64,000 bases of DNA from Treponema ruminis (GTDB lineage Bacteria > Spirochaetota > Spirochaetia > Treponematales > Treponemataceae), in NCBI GenBank assembly GCA_017161305.1, contig CP031518.1, positions 2,108,001-2,172,000 on the forward strand. The letters are read 5' to 3'. Each line of letters opens with the position of its first letter. The stretch's first letter is position 1. The notes beneath the pieces are model-generated. The model was not told the DNA's origin. It ran no database searches and was given only the letters and a program-made list of their open reading frames with translations. Shown in pieces: positions 25,913 to 33,854 of this stretch. Made by a program: the position numbers and the translations under genes.

Positions 25913-25965
25913 AAAAAACGCCGGACTTTTGCATTCACTTGTACAAGAAAAGTCCGGCGTTTTTT
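25913..25965. terminator. Terminator of leuB
   Basis: An 18-bp perfect stem with A-run and T-run: AAAAAACGCCGGACTTTT (25913-25930) and its reverse complement (25948-25965). It terminates leuB on the minus strand and is symmetrical. Confidence 0.9.
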
Positions 25966-25981
25966 AATATAAATAAGCGAA

Positions 25982-27076
25982 TTATTTATTCAAATATTCT
26001 ACAACGAGTTCGCCCATCTTCTTTGTGCCGACGAGCTTACCTGCTGCCTTTACCTCATCGAGGTGGCTTCCTGCGATGTCACCTGTGCGGTATCCGTCAT
26101 CGAGAACTGCGTTGACTGCATTTTCGATTGCCTTAGCTTCTGTCTCAAGCTTGAAGCTGTAGCGGAGGAGCATTGCTGCAGAAAGGATTGTTGCCAGTGG
26201 GTTAGCAAGGTCTTTTCCTGCGATGTCCGGAGCTGAACCGTGGATTGGCTCGTAGAGGCCTGGGCCTGTTCCGTCACCCAAAGATGCAGAAGCCAGCATA
26301 CCGATTGAACCTGTAATCTGGCTTGCTTCGTCAGAAAGGATGTCACCGAACATGTTGCTTGTTGCGATTACGTCGAACTGGCGTGGGTTTCGAACCATCT
26401 GCATTGAAGCGTTGTCGATGTAGAGGTAAGAAAGCTGAACTTCCGGATAATCTTTTTTAACGTCTTCTGCAACACGGCGCCAGAGCTGTGAAGAGTTGAG
26501 GATGTTTGCCTTGTCTACAACGCAGAGTCTTTTCTGGCGGTTCATTGCGTATTCAAAGCCCATGCGGACGATTCGCTCGATTTCTGGGCGTGTGTATTTT
26601 TCTGTGTCCCAGGCTGTGTTTCCGTCTGCGCTTGTTCCGCGTTCACCGAAGTAGATGCCTCCTGTAAGCTCGCGGACGATGAGGATATCAAGGCCTTCGC
26701 CGACGATTTCGTCTTTGAGAGGGCAGGCATCCTTAAGCTGCTTCCACATTACAGCCGGCCGGAGGTTTGCGAAAACCTTCATGCCGCCACGCATTCCGAG
26801 CAAGGCCTTTTCCGGGCGGATTTCAGAAGGAAGGTTGTCCCATTTTGGACCGCCGACTGCACCGAGCAGGGCTGCGTCTGATTTAAGACAGATATCGAGC
26901 TGATCCTGTGGGAGCGGATGACCGAATTTGTCGATTGCGGCTCCTCCTGCAAGAACGTTTGTATAATTCCACTTGTGACCATATTTTTTTGCTACTGCAT
27001 CAAGAACTTTAACTGCCTCAGCAACAACATCAGGGCCGATTCCATCGCCAGGAATCAAAGCGATTGTCTTTTCCAT
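25982..27076 (-). CDS. leuB: 3-isopropylmalate dehydrogenase
   Basis: 364 aa, full length for the family. It oxidises and decarboxylates 3-isopropylmalate with NAD+ in leucine synthesis. Visible signatures are IALIPGDGIGPDVVAEAVKVLD at the N-terminus, DAALLGAVGGPKWDNLP, RELTGGIYFGERG, the substrate-site lysine/tyrosine region, and DNASMQMVRNPRQFDVIATSNMFGDILSDEASQITGS with the metal-binding aspartates. The NAD-site motif GSAPDIAGKDLANPLATILS is present. It stands alone with its own promoter and terminator and is not near leuCD; leuA lies about 21 kb away. Shine-Dalgarno GGAG. No leader peptide is visible here. Confidence 0.95.
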   Translation of the reverse strand: MEKTIALIPGDGIGPDVVAEAVKVLDAVAKKYGHKWNYTNVLAGGAAIDKFGHPLPQDQLDICLKSDAALLGAVGGPKWDNLPSEIRPEKALLGMRGGMKVFANLRPAVMWKQLKDACPLKDEIVGEGLDILIVRELTGGIYFGERGTSADGNTAWDTEKYTRPEIERIVRMGFEYAMNRQKRLCVVDKANILNSSQLWRRVAEDVKKDYPEVQLSYLYIDNASMQMVRNPRQFDVIATSNMFGDILSDEASQITGSIGMLASASLGDGTGPGLYEPIHGSAPDIAGKDLANPLATILSAAMLLRYSFKLETEAKAIENAVNAVLDDGYRTGDIAGSHLDEVKAAGKLVGTKKMGELVVEYLNK

Positions 27077-27112
27077 ATTTTACTCCATTAAAATGAATTA
27101 AATTACGGATTT

Positions 27113-27141
27113 ATTATAGTGATACATCTATATTGCGTAAA
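27113..27141 (-). promoter_or_regulatory. leuB promoter
   Basis: Minus strand TTTACG (27136-27141), 17 bp, TATAAT (27113-27118), about 37 nt before the ATG. Confidence 0.65.
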
Positions 27142-27221
27142 GTGAAATAATATAAAGATAATAGTGTAAGAAATGCAACGTAACACACCCGAACCGCGTA
27201 AATGTCAAAGAAACTTTTCGT

Positions 27222-27250
27222 TTGAATTCCAGAAGAAACTGTGCTTTAAT
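27222..27250 (+). promoter_or_regulatory. Promoter of the flavin reductase-like gene
   Basis: TTGAAT (27222-27227), 17 bp, TTTAAT (27245-27250). The leader is only about 13 nt and contains GGAGG. Confidence 0.65.
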
Positions 27251-27269
27251 TAGCGCATGGAGGAAAATT

Positions 27270-27824
27270 ATGGAATTTGATTCAGAAAAAGCAGTGATTG
27301 TGCCGGAAGGCGTTTTTATCATCGGAACTTATGATGAAAATGGAGTGCCCAACGCAATGAACGCAGCCTGGGGAATCCAGTCAGACTACGGTGAGATTAC
27401 CCTCTATCTTGCAAAGCACAAAACGACAGAAAACCTCAAGAAGACCGGAGCTTTCACGGTTGCCTTTGCCACAAAAAATACAATGCAGATTTCTGATTAT
27501 TTCGGAGTCGAGAGCGGCAATAATGTCAACAAAATCGAAAAGGCCGGAGTTCATGTCCACAAGAGTGCCCATGTCAATGCTCCTATTATAGAAGAATATC
27601 CTGTAACCCTTGAATGTGAGGTTACTGAGTGGAACGAGGAGAGGGAATACCTGCGCGGAAAGATTGTCGCCCAGCAGGCTGATGAATCTGTCCTCACCGA
27701 CGGAAAAATCGATTTGGGCAAGCTGCAGCCGATTATGTATGACGCTTCCTTCCATGTTTACCGCGTGATCGGCGACATCGTTGGAAATGCATTTAAAGAC
27801 GGCCTGGCAATCAAAAATTCGTAA
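27270..27824 (+). CDS. Flavin reductase-like FMN-binding protein
   Basis: 184 aa from ATG 27270 with GGAGG 6 nt upstream; an in-frame TTG at 27222 lies in the -35 box and is rejected. The protein has the split-barrel FMN-binding fold of the flavin reductase-like family: VPEGVFIIGTYDENGVPNAM, NAAWGIQSDYGEITLYLAKH, then a helix with KKTGAFTVAFATKN, and LECEVTEWNEEREYLRGKIV. The usual helper role is supply of reduced flavin, or binding FMN as a small oxidoreductase; the partner is unknown. It is monocistronic and divergent from leuB. Confidence 0.82.
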   Translation: MEFDSEKAVIVPEGVFIIGTYDENGVPNAMNAAWGIQSDYGEITLYLAKHKTTENLKKTGAFTVAFATKNTMQISDYFGVESGNNVNKIEKAGVHVHKSAHVNAPIIEEYPVTLECEVTEWNEEREYLRGKIVAQQADESVLTDGKIDLGKLQPIMYDASFHVYRVIGDIVGNAFKDGLAIKNS

Positions 27825-27869
27825 AAAACTGTTCTACTTTTTAAACTAACAGATTTTTAAAATTTTTTC

Positions 27870-27898
27870 TTGACAAAAGAATTAAAGGGGAGTAATCT
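27870..27898 (+). promoter_or_regulatory. Promoter of the xylo-oligosaccharide operon
   Basis: TTGACA (27870-27875), 17 bp, TAATCT (27893-27898). The -35 box is consensus and the -10 box is weak. The LacI-type operator begins 8 bp after the -10 box. Confidence 0.7.
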
Positions 27899-27905
27899 AA
27901 AAAAC

Positions 27906-27925
27906 ATAGGTAAGCGGTTGCCTAT
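27906..27925. promoter_or_regulatory. LacI-family operator of the xylo-oligosaccharide operon
   Basis: ATAGGTAAGC-GGTTGCCTAT is a 20-bp palindrome matching at 8 of 10 positions per arm, with AAGCGGTT at its centre (AAxCGxTT). It covers the expected transcription start, so binding should repress. The likely ligand-responsive protein is the LacI regulator encoded at 32818-33828. Confidence 0.78.
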
Positions 27926-27993
27926 ATTTCCTAAGATTCTGGCCGCCGTATACCATACACACACACTTTTTTTTCAAACATTTAGGAGGAAAT

Positions 27994-29286
27994 ATGAAAA
28001 AAAGTAATTTGATTTTGGGTGCAGTGCTCTGTGCTGCAGCATTGGTTTCTACAGGCTGCGAAAAGAAGGGCGGTGACACTTCTGCTGCAAAGAAAGACGC
28101 TAGCAAAAACCTGGTAGTCTGGTCTTTCACAGATGAGTTGGAAGGAATGATTAACAATTATTACAAACCTGCTCATCCAGATATGACAGTTGAGTATTCA
28201 ATGACACCAACTGATCAGTTCCCTAACAAACTTGACCCTGTTCTTCAGAGTGGTTCTGGTACACCAGACGTATTCGCATTGGAGAACGCTTTCGTTCGCA
28301 AATATATCGAGTCTGACCTTCTTCTCCCACTTGATGATGTTTACGAAGAGGTTAAAGGCAAAATGGCTGACTATCCTATGAAAATAGGTACTTACAATGG
28401 TCACGTTTACGGTATGGCATGGCAGGTATGTCCTGGTGCATTGTTCTACCGCCGAAGCCTTGCAAAAGCTTACCTCGGAACAGACGATCCAGTAGAAGTT
28501 CAGAAATATGTTTCTGACCTCAAAAAATTCGTAGAGACAGCAAAACTCCTCAAAGAGAAATCAAACGGAAAATGTGACATCGTTTCTTCTTCAGGCGATA
28601 TGTTCATGCCATACAAAGGCGCTCGCAAACAGCCATGGGTAGTAAACGACAAACTCGTTGTAGATCCAGCTATGGAGCAGTTCATGGATATGTGTAAGAC
28701 ACTCCATGACGAGAACCTCGACGGCCGCGTTGGTCAGTGGTCAGAAGGTTGGTTCGCTGGTATGAAGGGAACTCTCAAAGATGAAAAAGGAAATCCAGTA
28801 GAAGTATTCTGCTACCTCCTCCCAACATGGGGTCTCCACTACGTTCTCAAACAGAACTCACCAGATACAGCAGGCGACTGGGCTATGTGTGCTGGACCAG
28901 CTAACTACTACTGGGGCGGTACTTGGATCGCTGCTTACAAGAACACAAAGAATCCAAACGCTGCTAAAGAGATGATCAAATATCTCGCAACAGACGACAC
29001 ATTCCTTACAGCATATGCTAAATCTTCTGGCGATACAGTTGGTAACTTGAACGTTCAGAACGCCCTCAAAGACAGCTTCTCTGATCCATACCTTGCTGGA
29101 CAGAACCACTACAAAGAGTTCTGTGAAATGGCTAAAGGTATCGATGGTAGCTTGATTCAGGGTACAGACCAGCAGATTGAGGCTTTGTTCAACGAAGCAA
29201 CAGCTGCTTATGCAAACGGCGAAAAAACAAAGGAACAGGCTTTGAAAGACTTCAAAGACCAGGTTTCTTCAACAATGGGATATTAG
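27994..29286 (+). CDS. Sugar ABC transporter substrate-binding lipoprotein (xylo-oligosaccharide type)
   Basis: 430 aa. Signal peptide with lipobox LVSTGC (Cys22). The fold is a cluster-1 solute-binding protein: NLVVWSFTDELEGMINNYYKPAHPDM, DPVLQSGSGTPDVFALENAFVRKYIE, then YYWGGTWIAAYKNTKNPNAAKEMIKYLA. It captures the sugar for the two permeases downstream. It is the first gene of an operon with GH43, a LacI regulator, xylulokinase and an isomerase, so xylo-oligosaccharides are the most likely ligands. Shine-Dalgarno AGGAGG. Synonymous codons are strongly C-ending (CTC, AAC, GAC), which suggests high expression. Confidence 0.85.
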   Translation: MKKSNLILGAVLCAAALVSTGCEKKGGDTSAAKKDASKNLVVWSFTDELEGMINNYYKPAHPDMTVEYSMTPTDQFPNKLDPVLQSGSGTPDVFALENAFVRKYIESDLLLPLDDVYEEVKGKMADYPMKIGTYNGHVYGMAWQVCPGALFYRRSLAKAYLGTDDPVEVQKYVSDLKKFVETAKLLKEKSNGKCDIVSSSGDMFMPYKGARKQPWVVNDKLVVDPAMEQFMDMCKTLHDENLDGRVGQWSEGWFAGMKGTLKDEKGNPVEVFCYLLPTWGLHYVLKQNSPDTAGDWAMCAGPANYYWGGTWIAAYKNTKNPNAAKEMIKYLATDDTFLTAYAKSSGDTVGNLNVQNALKDSFSDPYLAGQNHYKEFCEMAKGIDGSLIQGTDQQIEALFNEATAAYANGEKTKEQALKDFKDQVSSTMGY

Positions 29287-29308
29287 TCTGACTGTACACT
29301 AATACCGT

Positions 29309-29372
29309 AAAAGGGGAGTGTATTTCTGTAATCGTGTGAATTCAGGGCGTTTTCAGAAACACTCCCCTTTTT
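29309..29372 (+). terminator. Hairpin/attenuating terminator between binding protein and permeases
   Basis: AAAAGGGGAGTG (29309-29320) pairs with CACTCCCCTTTT (29360-29371), extended inward by TTTCTG/CAGAAA, and followed by T residues. It should lower permease transcription relative to the binding protein. Confidence 0.8.
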
Positions 29373-29403
29373 ATTGCCTATTTGCATGTACTTGGGGGAA
29401 AAA

Positions 29404-30336
29404 ATGGTTAAATCTGATGTACAAAAAAGACTGAATAAATATGGATATATTTTCACGCTTCCTTTTGTCATTATTTTCTTGATTTTTAATTTATGGCCGA
29501 CAATTTATACCTTCCTTTTGTCTTTTGGTGATCTTCGCGGTCTTAAGACGAGTTATAATATTATCGGTGTTGCAAACTTTGCAAAGTTGGTTTCGGATCC
29601 TTACTTTTGGGGTGCGGTTGTAAACACATTTATTATCTGGGGATTGAACTTCGCTCCTCAGCTTGGACTTGCCTTACTTTTTGCTGTTTGGCTTACAAAT
29701 ACGAAATTTAATCTACGCGGAAAGAATTTGTTCAGGGCTTTGTTCTATATGCCTAACCTTTTGACAGCTACTTCTGTCGCAATTTTGTTCCGCAGTTTGT
29801 TTGCATATCCAGTCGGCCCTGTTAATCAGTTGCTCTTGAATATTGGTATCGTTTCGGAGGCCTTCCAGTTCTTCCGAAGTGTTCCTTCGTCTCGAATCAT
29901 TGTTGCTTTCATTCAGTGGTGGATGTGGTGTGGTCAGACCTTGATTTTGCTCATGGCTGCTATTACTGCAATTTCTCCTTCATTGTATGAATCTGCTGTT
30001 ATCGACGGTGCTAATGAATGGCAGTGTACATGGAAAATCACTGTTCCTCTGCTCCGTCCGATGATGTTCTATCTGCTTATTACATCAATGGTTGGTGGTA
30101 TGCAGATGTTCGATATTCCATTCCTTCTTACTGATATGCATGGTGGCCCGGACTACAAGATCAGAACCACGGCTATCTATATGTATAACATTGCTTTCCA
30201 GGGGCGTAACGATTATTCTTATGCGGCCGCAATTTCTATCGGCATGTTCGTTATTACGATTATTCTTGCGCTTGGAATTAATTACATGATTAAAGAGCGT
30301 GCTCCGAAAAGCTACAAAAAAGGAGTAGGAAAATGA
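29404..30336 (+). CDS. Sugar ABC transporter permease (MalF/LacF type)
   Basis: 310 aa from ATG 29404, which has GGGGGA 4 nt upstream; the in-frame codon at 29374 lacks a ribosome site. Six membrane segments are evident, starting with IFTLPFVIIFLIFNLWPTIYTFLLSF. The EAA loop reads ESAVIDGANEWQCTWKITVPLLRP (split in function across about residues 210-235), here with Glu-Ser-Ala in place of Glu-Ala-Ala. It forms the inner-membrane channel with the next permease, and overlaps it by 4 nt (ATGA), implying coupled translation. No ATPase gene is in the operon. Confidence 0.87.
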   Translation: MVKSDVQKRLNKYGYIFTLPFVIIFLIFNLWPTIYTFLLSFGDLRGLKTSYNIIGVANFAKLVSDPYFWGAVVNTFIIWGLNFAPQLGLALLFAVWLTNTKFNLRGKNLFRALFYMPNLLTATSVAILFRSLFAYPVGPVNQLLLNIGIVSEAFQFFRSVPSSRIIVAFIQWWMWCGQTLILLMAAITAISPSLYESAVIDGANEWQCTWKITVPLLRPMMFYLLITSMVGGMQMFDIPFLLTDMHGGPDYKIRTTAIYMYNIAFQGRNDYSYAAAISIGMFVITIILALGINYMIKERAPKSYKKGVGK

Positions 30337-31175
30337 AAAATTATCAGCAGGAAAAATTTACACAACAGCTTGTAATTTATGCTTTCATGATTGTTTTCGC
30401 ACTTATTGCTGTAGTTCCTATTTGGCTCATGCTCATTAATGCTACACGTTCAACTGCGGAAATTAACGAAGGAATTTCTTTGTTCCCAAGCGTTTACGCT
30501 ATGGCAAACTGGAAAGTCCTTACTGGCCGAGGTTTTAAACTTGCGGTCGGATTTAAGAACAGTCTTACAATTTCAATATTGGTAACAATGTTGAGCGTTT
30601 ATTTTTCATCATTGGTTGCTTATGGTATCCATGTTTATCGTTTCAAGGCTCGAAAGATTCTCTGGAACCTTATCATGATGCTCATCATGCTTCCGGCTTC
30701 GCTTTCATTCATCGGTTTCGTACAGTTCATGTCAAAAGCACATCTCATGAACAGCTACATTCCTTTGATTATTCCTAGCATTGCTTCTGCAGGAACTGTA
30801 TTGTTCATGAAGCAATACATGGATTCAGTTCTTTCATTCGAACTTATCGAGGCTGCCCGTATTGACGGTGCAAGTGAATTTGGTATCTTCAACGGTATCA
30901 TTCTTCCGGTTCTTAAACCGGCTCTTGCTACTCAGGCAATCTTCGCTTTCGTTGGTTCATGGAACAACTTCATGACTCCGTTCGTATTGCTCTCTAGTAC
31001 CGAAAAATATACACTCCCGATGCTCGTTCAGATGCTTCGTGGTGATATTTACCGAACAGAATACGGCGGAATTTACTTGGGTATCGCAGTTTCGTTGATC
31101 CCAATCATTATTTTCTATGCATTTATGTCACGCTATATCATCAGCGGTTTGACAATGGGTTCTGTTAAGGAATAA
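30333..31175 (+). CDS. Sugar ABC transporter permease (MalG/LacG type)
   Basis: 280 aa with six membrane segments. The conserved cytoplasmic loop is EAARIDGASEFGIFNGIILP, followed by PALATQAIFAFVGSWNNFMTPFVLL, the classical second half of this family. The start overlaps the stop of the previous permease. The GH43 gene begins 5 bp after its stop. It completes the importer; sugar specificity is inferred from neighbours. Confidence 0.87.
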   Translation: MKNYQQEKFTQQLVIYAFMIVFALIAVVPIWLMLINATRSTAEINEGISLFPSVYAMANWKVLTGRGFKLAVGFKNSLTISILVTMLSVYFSSLVAYGIHVYRFKARKILWNLIMMLIMLPASLSFIGFVQFMSKAHLMNSYIPLIIPSIASAGTVLFMKQYMDSVLSFELIEAARIDGASEFGIFNGIILPVLKPALATQAIFAFVGSWNNFMTPFVLLSSTEKYTLPMLVQMLRGDIYRTEYGGIYLGIAVSLIPIIIFYAFMSRYIISGLTMGSVKE

Positions 31176-31180
31176 AAATT

Positions 31181-32821
31181 ATGGAAAATCAGAAAACGGT
31201 TCGTGTTACAAATCCGATTCTTACAGGCTTTCATGCAGATCCTTCAATCTGCATGGCCAACGGAGAGTATTTCATCGCGAATTCAACTTTTGAATGGTAT
31301 CCTGGAGTTGAGATCAGCCGCTCAAAAGATTTGGTTCACTGGACAAGTGTTCCTTCCCCGTTGAGCGAAAAACGCCTCCTTGATATGAACGGCGAAAAAT
31401 TTTCTTGCGGAATTTGGGCACCATGCCTTTCTTATTCAGACGGTCTTTTCTGGCTGATTTACACAAATGTCCGTAACTGGAATGCCGGACCACACAAAGA
31501 TTGTCCGAATTTCCTGACTACAGCTCCTTCAATCGAAGGTCCTTGGTCAGATCCTGTTTTCCTTAATGCAAGCGGATTTGACGCTTCCATGTTCCATGAT
31601 GATGACGGAAAACACTGGTACATCAACATGGAATGGGATTTCCGCGAGACTGGTTACCGTCAGTTCTCTGGAATCGTAATGCGTGAATATGACCCGAAAA
31701 CAAAAACTTTGGGCAAAGAGCGTTACAAGATTTTCAAGGGAACTGATATCGGTGGCGTTGAAGGTCCGCATTTGTACAAACGCAACGGATGGTATTACAT
31801 TGCTGCTGCAGAAGGTGGCACTGATTACAAACATGCTCTTACTGTAGGCCGTTCTAAGTCTGTTACTGGCCCTTATGAAGTTCATCCTCAGAATCCTCTG
31901 ATTTCAGGATGGGGACACGACGATGAGATTACGATTCATAAGGCAGGTCACGGAAGCTGGTGTTCTTCTATCGATGGAAAACGCACTTATCTTGTTTACC
32001 TTTGCGGTCGACCGCTTCCTGGCAAAGAAGATTGTGTCCTCGGCCGAGAGACTGCTTTGGCTGAAATCGAATGGAAAGATGACTGGCCATATGTAAAAGA
32101 GCCAGACGGCACTCTTGATAATGTTCCGCCGGACTATGTTGACGTTCCTGTTAGCGCAGACAACGATGGAATTCAGTCTGCACCTGGCTGGGGCAAAAAT
32201 CATTATACCTTTGAAAAGGGTATTCCTGTTGATTTCAAAACCTTGCGCACTCCTGCAGATGGACGCTATTCTGTAACAGAGAGACCGGGCTGGCTTAGAA
32301 TGTACGGCGGTCAGTCACCATGGTCATTCTATGAGCAGAGCATTTTCTGTCGCCGCCAGACTGACTTCAAATTTGTCGCAGAGACAAAAATCGACTTTGA
32401 GCCTGACTATTTCCAGCAGTATGCAGGTATGGTTTACCGCTATGACGAGGAAACGCAATATCTTTTGACTGTTGGTTATAGCGAAACAAGAGGAAAAATC
32501 CTTCAGGTCAATACAATCATGCCTCCTCAGCTTGGCTTTGAGTCATGGCAGCAGGGCATGGAAATTGAACTTGAGAAAGGTCCTGTTTGGATGCGTCTTG
32601 AAGTTGATCACAATAAAGGATGGTTCTCTTGGTCTCAGGATGGAAAGAATTTCCGAAAAATCCGGCCAATCTGTGAGCCTGCAAAACTTTCTGACGAATT
32701 CTGTGGAATGGGATTCACGGGAGCCTTTGTTGGAATGTTCTGTGTAGATACAGAATTCTATAAAAAGCCTGCTGATTTTGAGTATTTTGATTATACGGGA
32801 TTCGACAGGGAATCAAAATGA
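31181..32821 (+). CDS. xynB: GH43 beta-xylosidase (possibly also alpha-L-arabinofuranosidase)
   Basis: 546 aa without signal peptide, so cytoplasmic. The five-bladed propeller begins NPILTGFHADPSICMANGEYF, where the Asp of HADPS is the catalytic base. SGFDASMFHDDDGKHWYINME supplies the pKa-modulating Asp, and DIGGVEGPHLYKRNGWYY supplies the general acid Glu. The C-terminal about 200 residues (YEQSIFCRRQTDFKFVAETKIDFEP onward) form the beta-sandwich typical of GH43_11/12 beta-xylosidases. It should cleave imported xylo-oligosaccharides to xylose. It overlaps the LacI gene by 4 nt. Confidence 0.92.
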   Translation: MENQKTVRVTNPILTGFHADPSICMANGEYFIANSTFEWYPGVEISRSKDLVHWTSVPSPLSEKRLLDMNGEKFSCGIWAPCLSYSDGLFWLIYTNVRNWNAGPHKDCPNFLTTAPSIEGPWSDPVFLNASGFDASMFHDDDGKHWYINMEWDFRETGYRQFSGIVMREYDPKTKTLGKERYKIFKGTDIGGVEGPHLYKRNGWYYIAAAEGGTDYKHALTVGRSKSVTGPYEVHPQNPLISGWGHDDEITIHKAGHGSWCSSIDGKRTYLVYLCGRPLPGKEDCVLGRETALAEIEWKDDWPYVKEPDGTLDNVPPDYVDVPVSADNDGIQSAPGWGKNHYTFEKGIPVDFKTLRTPADGRYSVTERPGWLRMYGGQSPWSFYEQSIFCRRQTDFKFVAETKIDFEPDYFQQYAGMVYRYDEETQYLLTVGYSETRGKILQVNTIMPPQLGFESWQQGMEIELEKGPVWMRLEVDHNKGWFSWSQDGKNFRKIRPICEPAKLSDEFCGMGFTGAFVGMFCVDTEFYKKPADFEYFDYTGFDRESK

Positions 32822-33828
32822 TAACGATTTATGATATCGCGAATGCAACTGGAGTCTCTGCACCAACAGTATCAAAAGCTTTGAATGGAACTGGGCATCT
32901 TTCTGAGAAGACCCGGGAATTCATTCTCAAAAAAGCTCATGAAATGGGGTATGAGCCTAACAGTGCCGCAAGAAGTCTTGCCACAAAACGAACATACCTC
33001 ATTGGGGTTATCTATGATGATCCAGGTATGCAGAGAGGTTTCAGTCATCCGGTATTTTCCGTTGTATTGAATAAATTCAAGGAAAATGTTGAGGCTGCAG
33101 GTTACGATATCATATTCTTGTCATGTCACACAAAAATGTCCTACCGGGCGCACGCTGCGTTTCGCTCGGTAGAAGGCATTGCTATTATAAATGCTGAGTC
33201 CCGATTTAGCGAGGAACTTGAGGATTTAGGAAAGGTCGGCATTCCTTGTATTTCTACAAATGCGGTTATACCTGGAATCTGCACGATAATTTCAGACAAT
33301 AAAAAGGCTGGTTACAAAGCCGCTGAATATCTTGTTTCCATGGGGCATAAAAAGATTGGTTTTTTGGGAGCACCAAATGACAGCTTTTTTTATGCTTCAA
33401 AGGAACGGCAGGAAGGGTTCTTCCAGTATTTGAGCGAGCACAATATTCCAATCGACAAGGATTTTTGCGAGGACTGCGAGGATTGGAATGTAAAAGCCGG
33501 TCAGAAAGGTTTTGAAAAACTTTACAATCGCCATCCTGACATGACGGCTGTTTTTGCGGTTTCAGATCTTCTTGCTTTGGGGATCTTAGACTATGTTCAT
33601 GAGCATAAAATAAAAATCCCGGATGATTTATCTATCGTGGGGTTTGATGATGATTATATATCGGAATACACGAATCCAAGGCTGACTACTTTCCGTCAGG
33701 ATTCAGAGTCTATTGCAAATCTTGCTGCGGATCTTTTGCTTCAGCATGTGGTTGGAGTGCCTGTTCCGAACAAAATGATTCACATACCATGTGAGTTTAT
33801 GGAACGTGATTCAGTGCAACGTCGCTAA
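32818..33828 (+). CDS. LacI-family transcriptional regulator of the xylan operon
   Basis: 336 aa. The N-terminal helix-turn-helix is complete (TIYDIANATGVSAPTVSKALNG, hinge helix NSAARSLATKRT). The periplasmic-binding-protein-like sensor follows (IGVIYDDPG; NKKAGYKAAEYLVSMGHKKIGFLG; FAVSDLLALGILDYVHEH; SIVGFDDDYISEYTNPRLTTFRQD). It starts inside the stop of the GH43 gene (ATGA). The operator at 27906-27925 has the AAxCGxTT centre used by this family, so it probably represses its own operon until xylose or a xylo-oligosaccharide binds. A GC-rich hairpin (33141-33172) lies within the sensor-domain codons. Confidence 0.92.
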   Translation: MITIYDIANATGVSAPTVSKALNGTGHLSEKTREFILKKAHEMGYEPNSAARSLATKRTYLIGVIYDDPGMQRGFSHPVFSVVLNKFKENVEAAGYDIIFLSCHTKMSYRAHAAFRSVEGIAIINAESRFSEELEDLGKVGIPCISTNAVIPGICTIISDNKKAGYKAAEYLVSMGHKKIGFLGAPNDSFFYASKERQEGFFQYLSEHNIPIDKDFCEDCEDWNVKAGQKGFEKLYNRHPDMTAVFAVSDLLALGILDYVHEHKIKIPDDLSIVGFDDDYISEYTNPRLTTFRQDSESIANLAADLLLQHVVGVPVPNKMIHIPCEFMERDSVQRR

Positions 33829-33854
33829 CGCGGAGTTTTATAGGAGAATAAATA

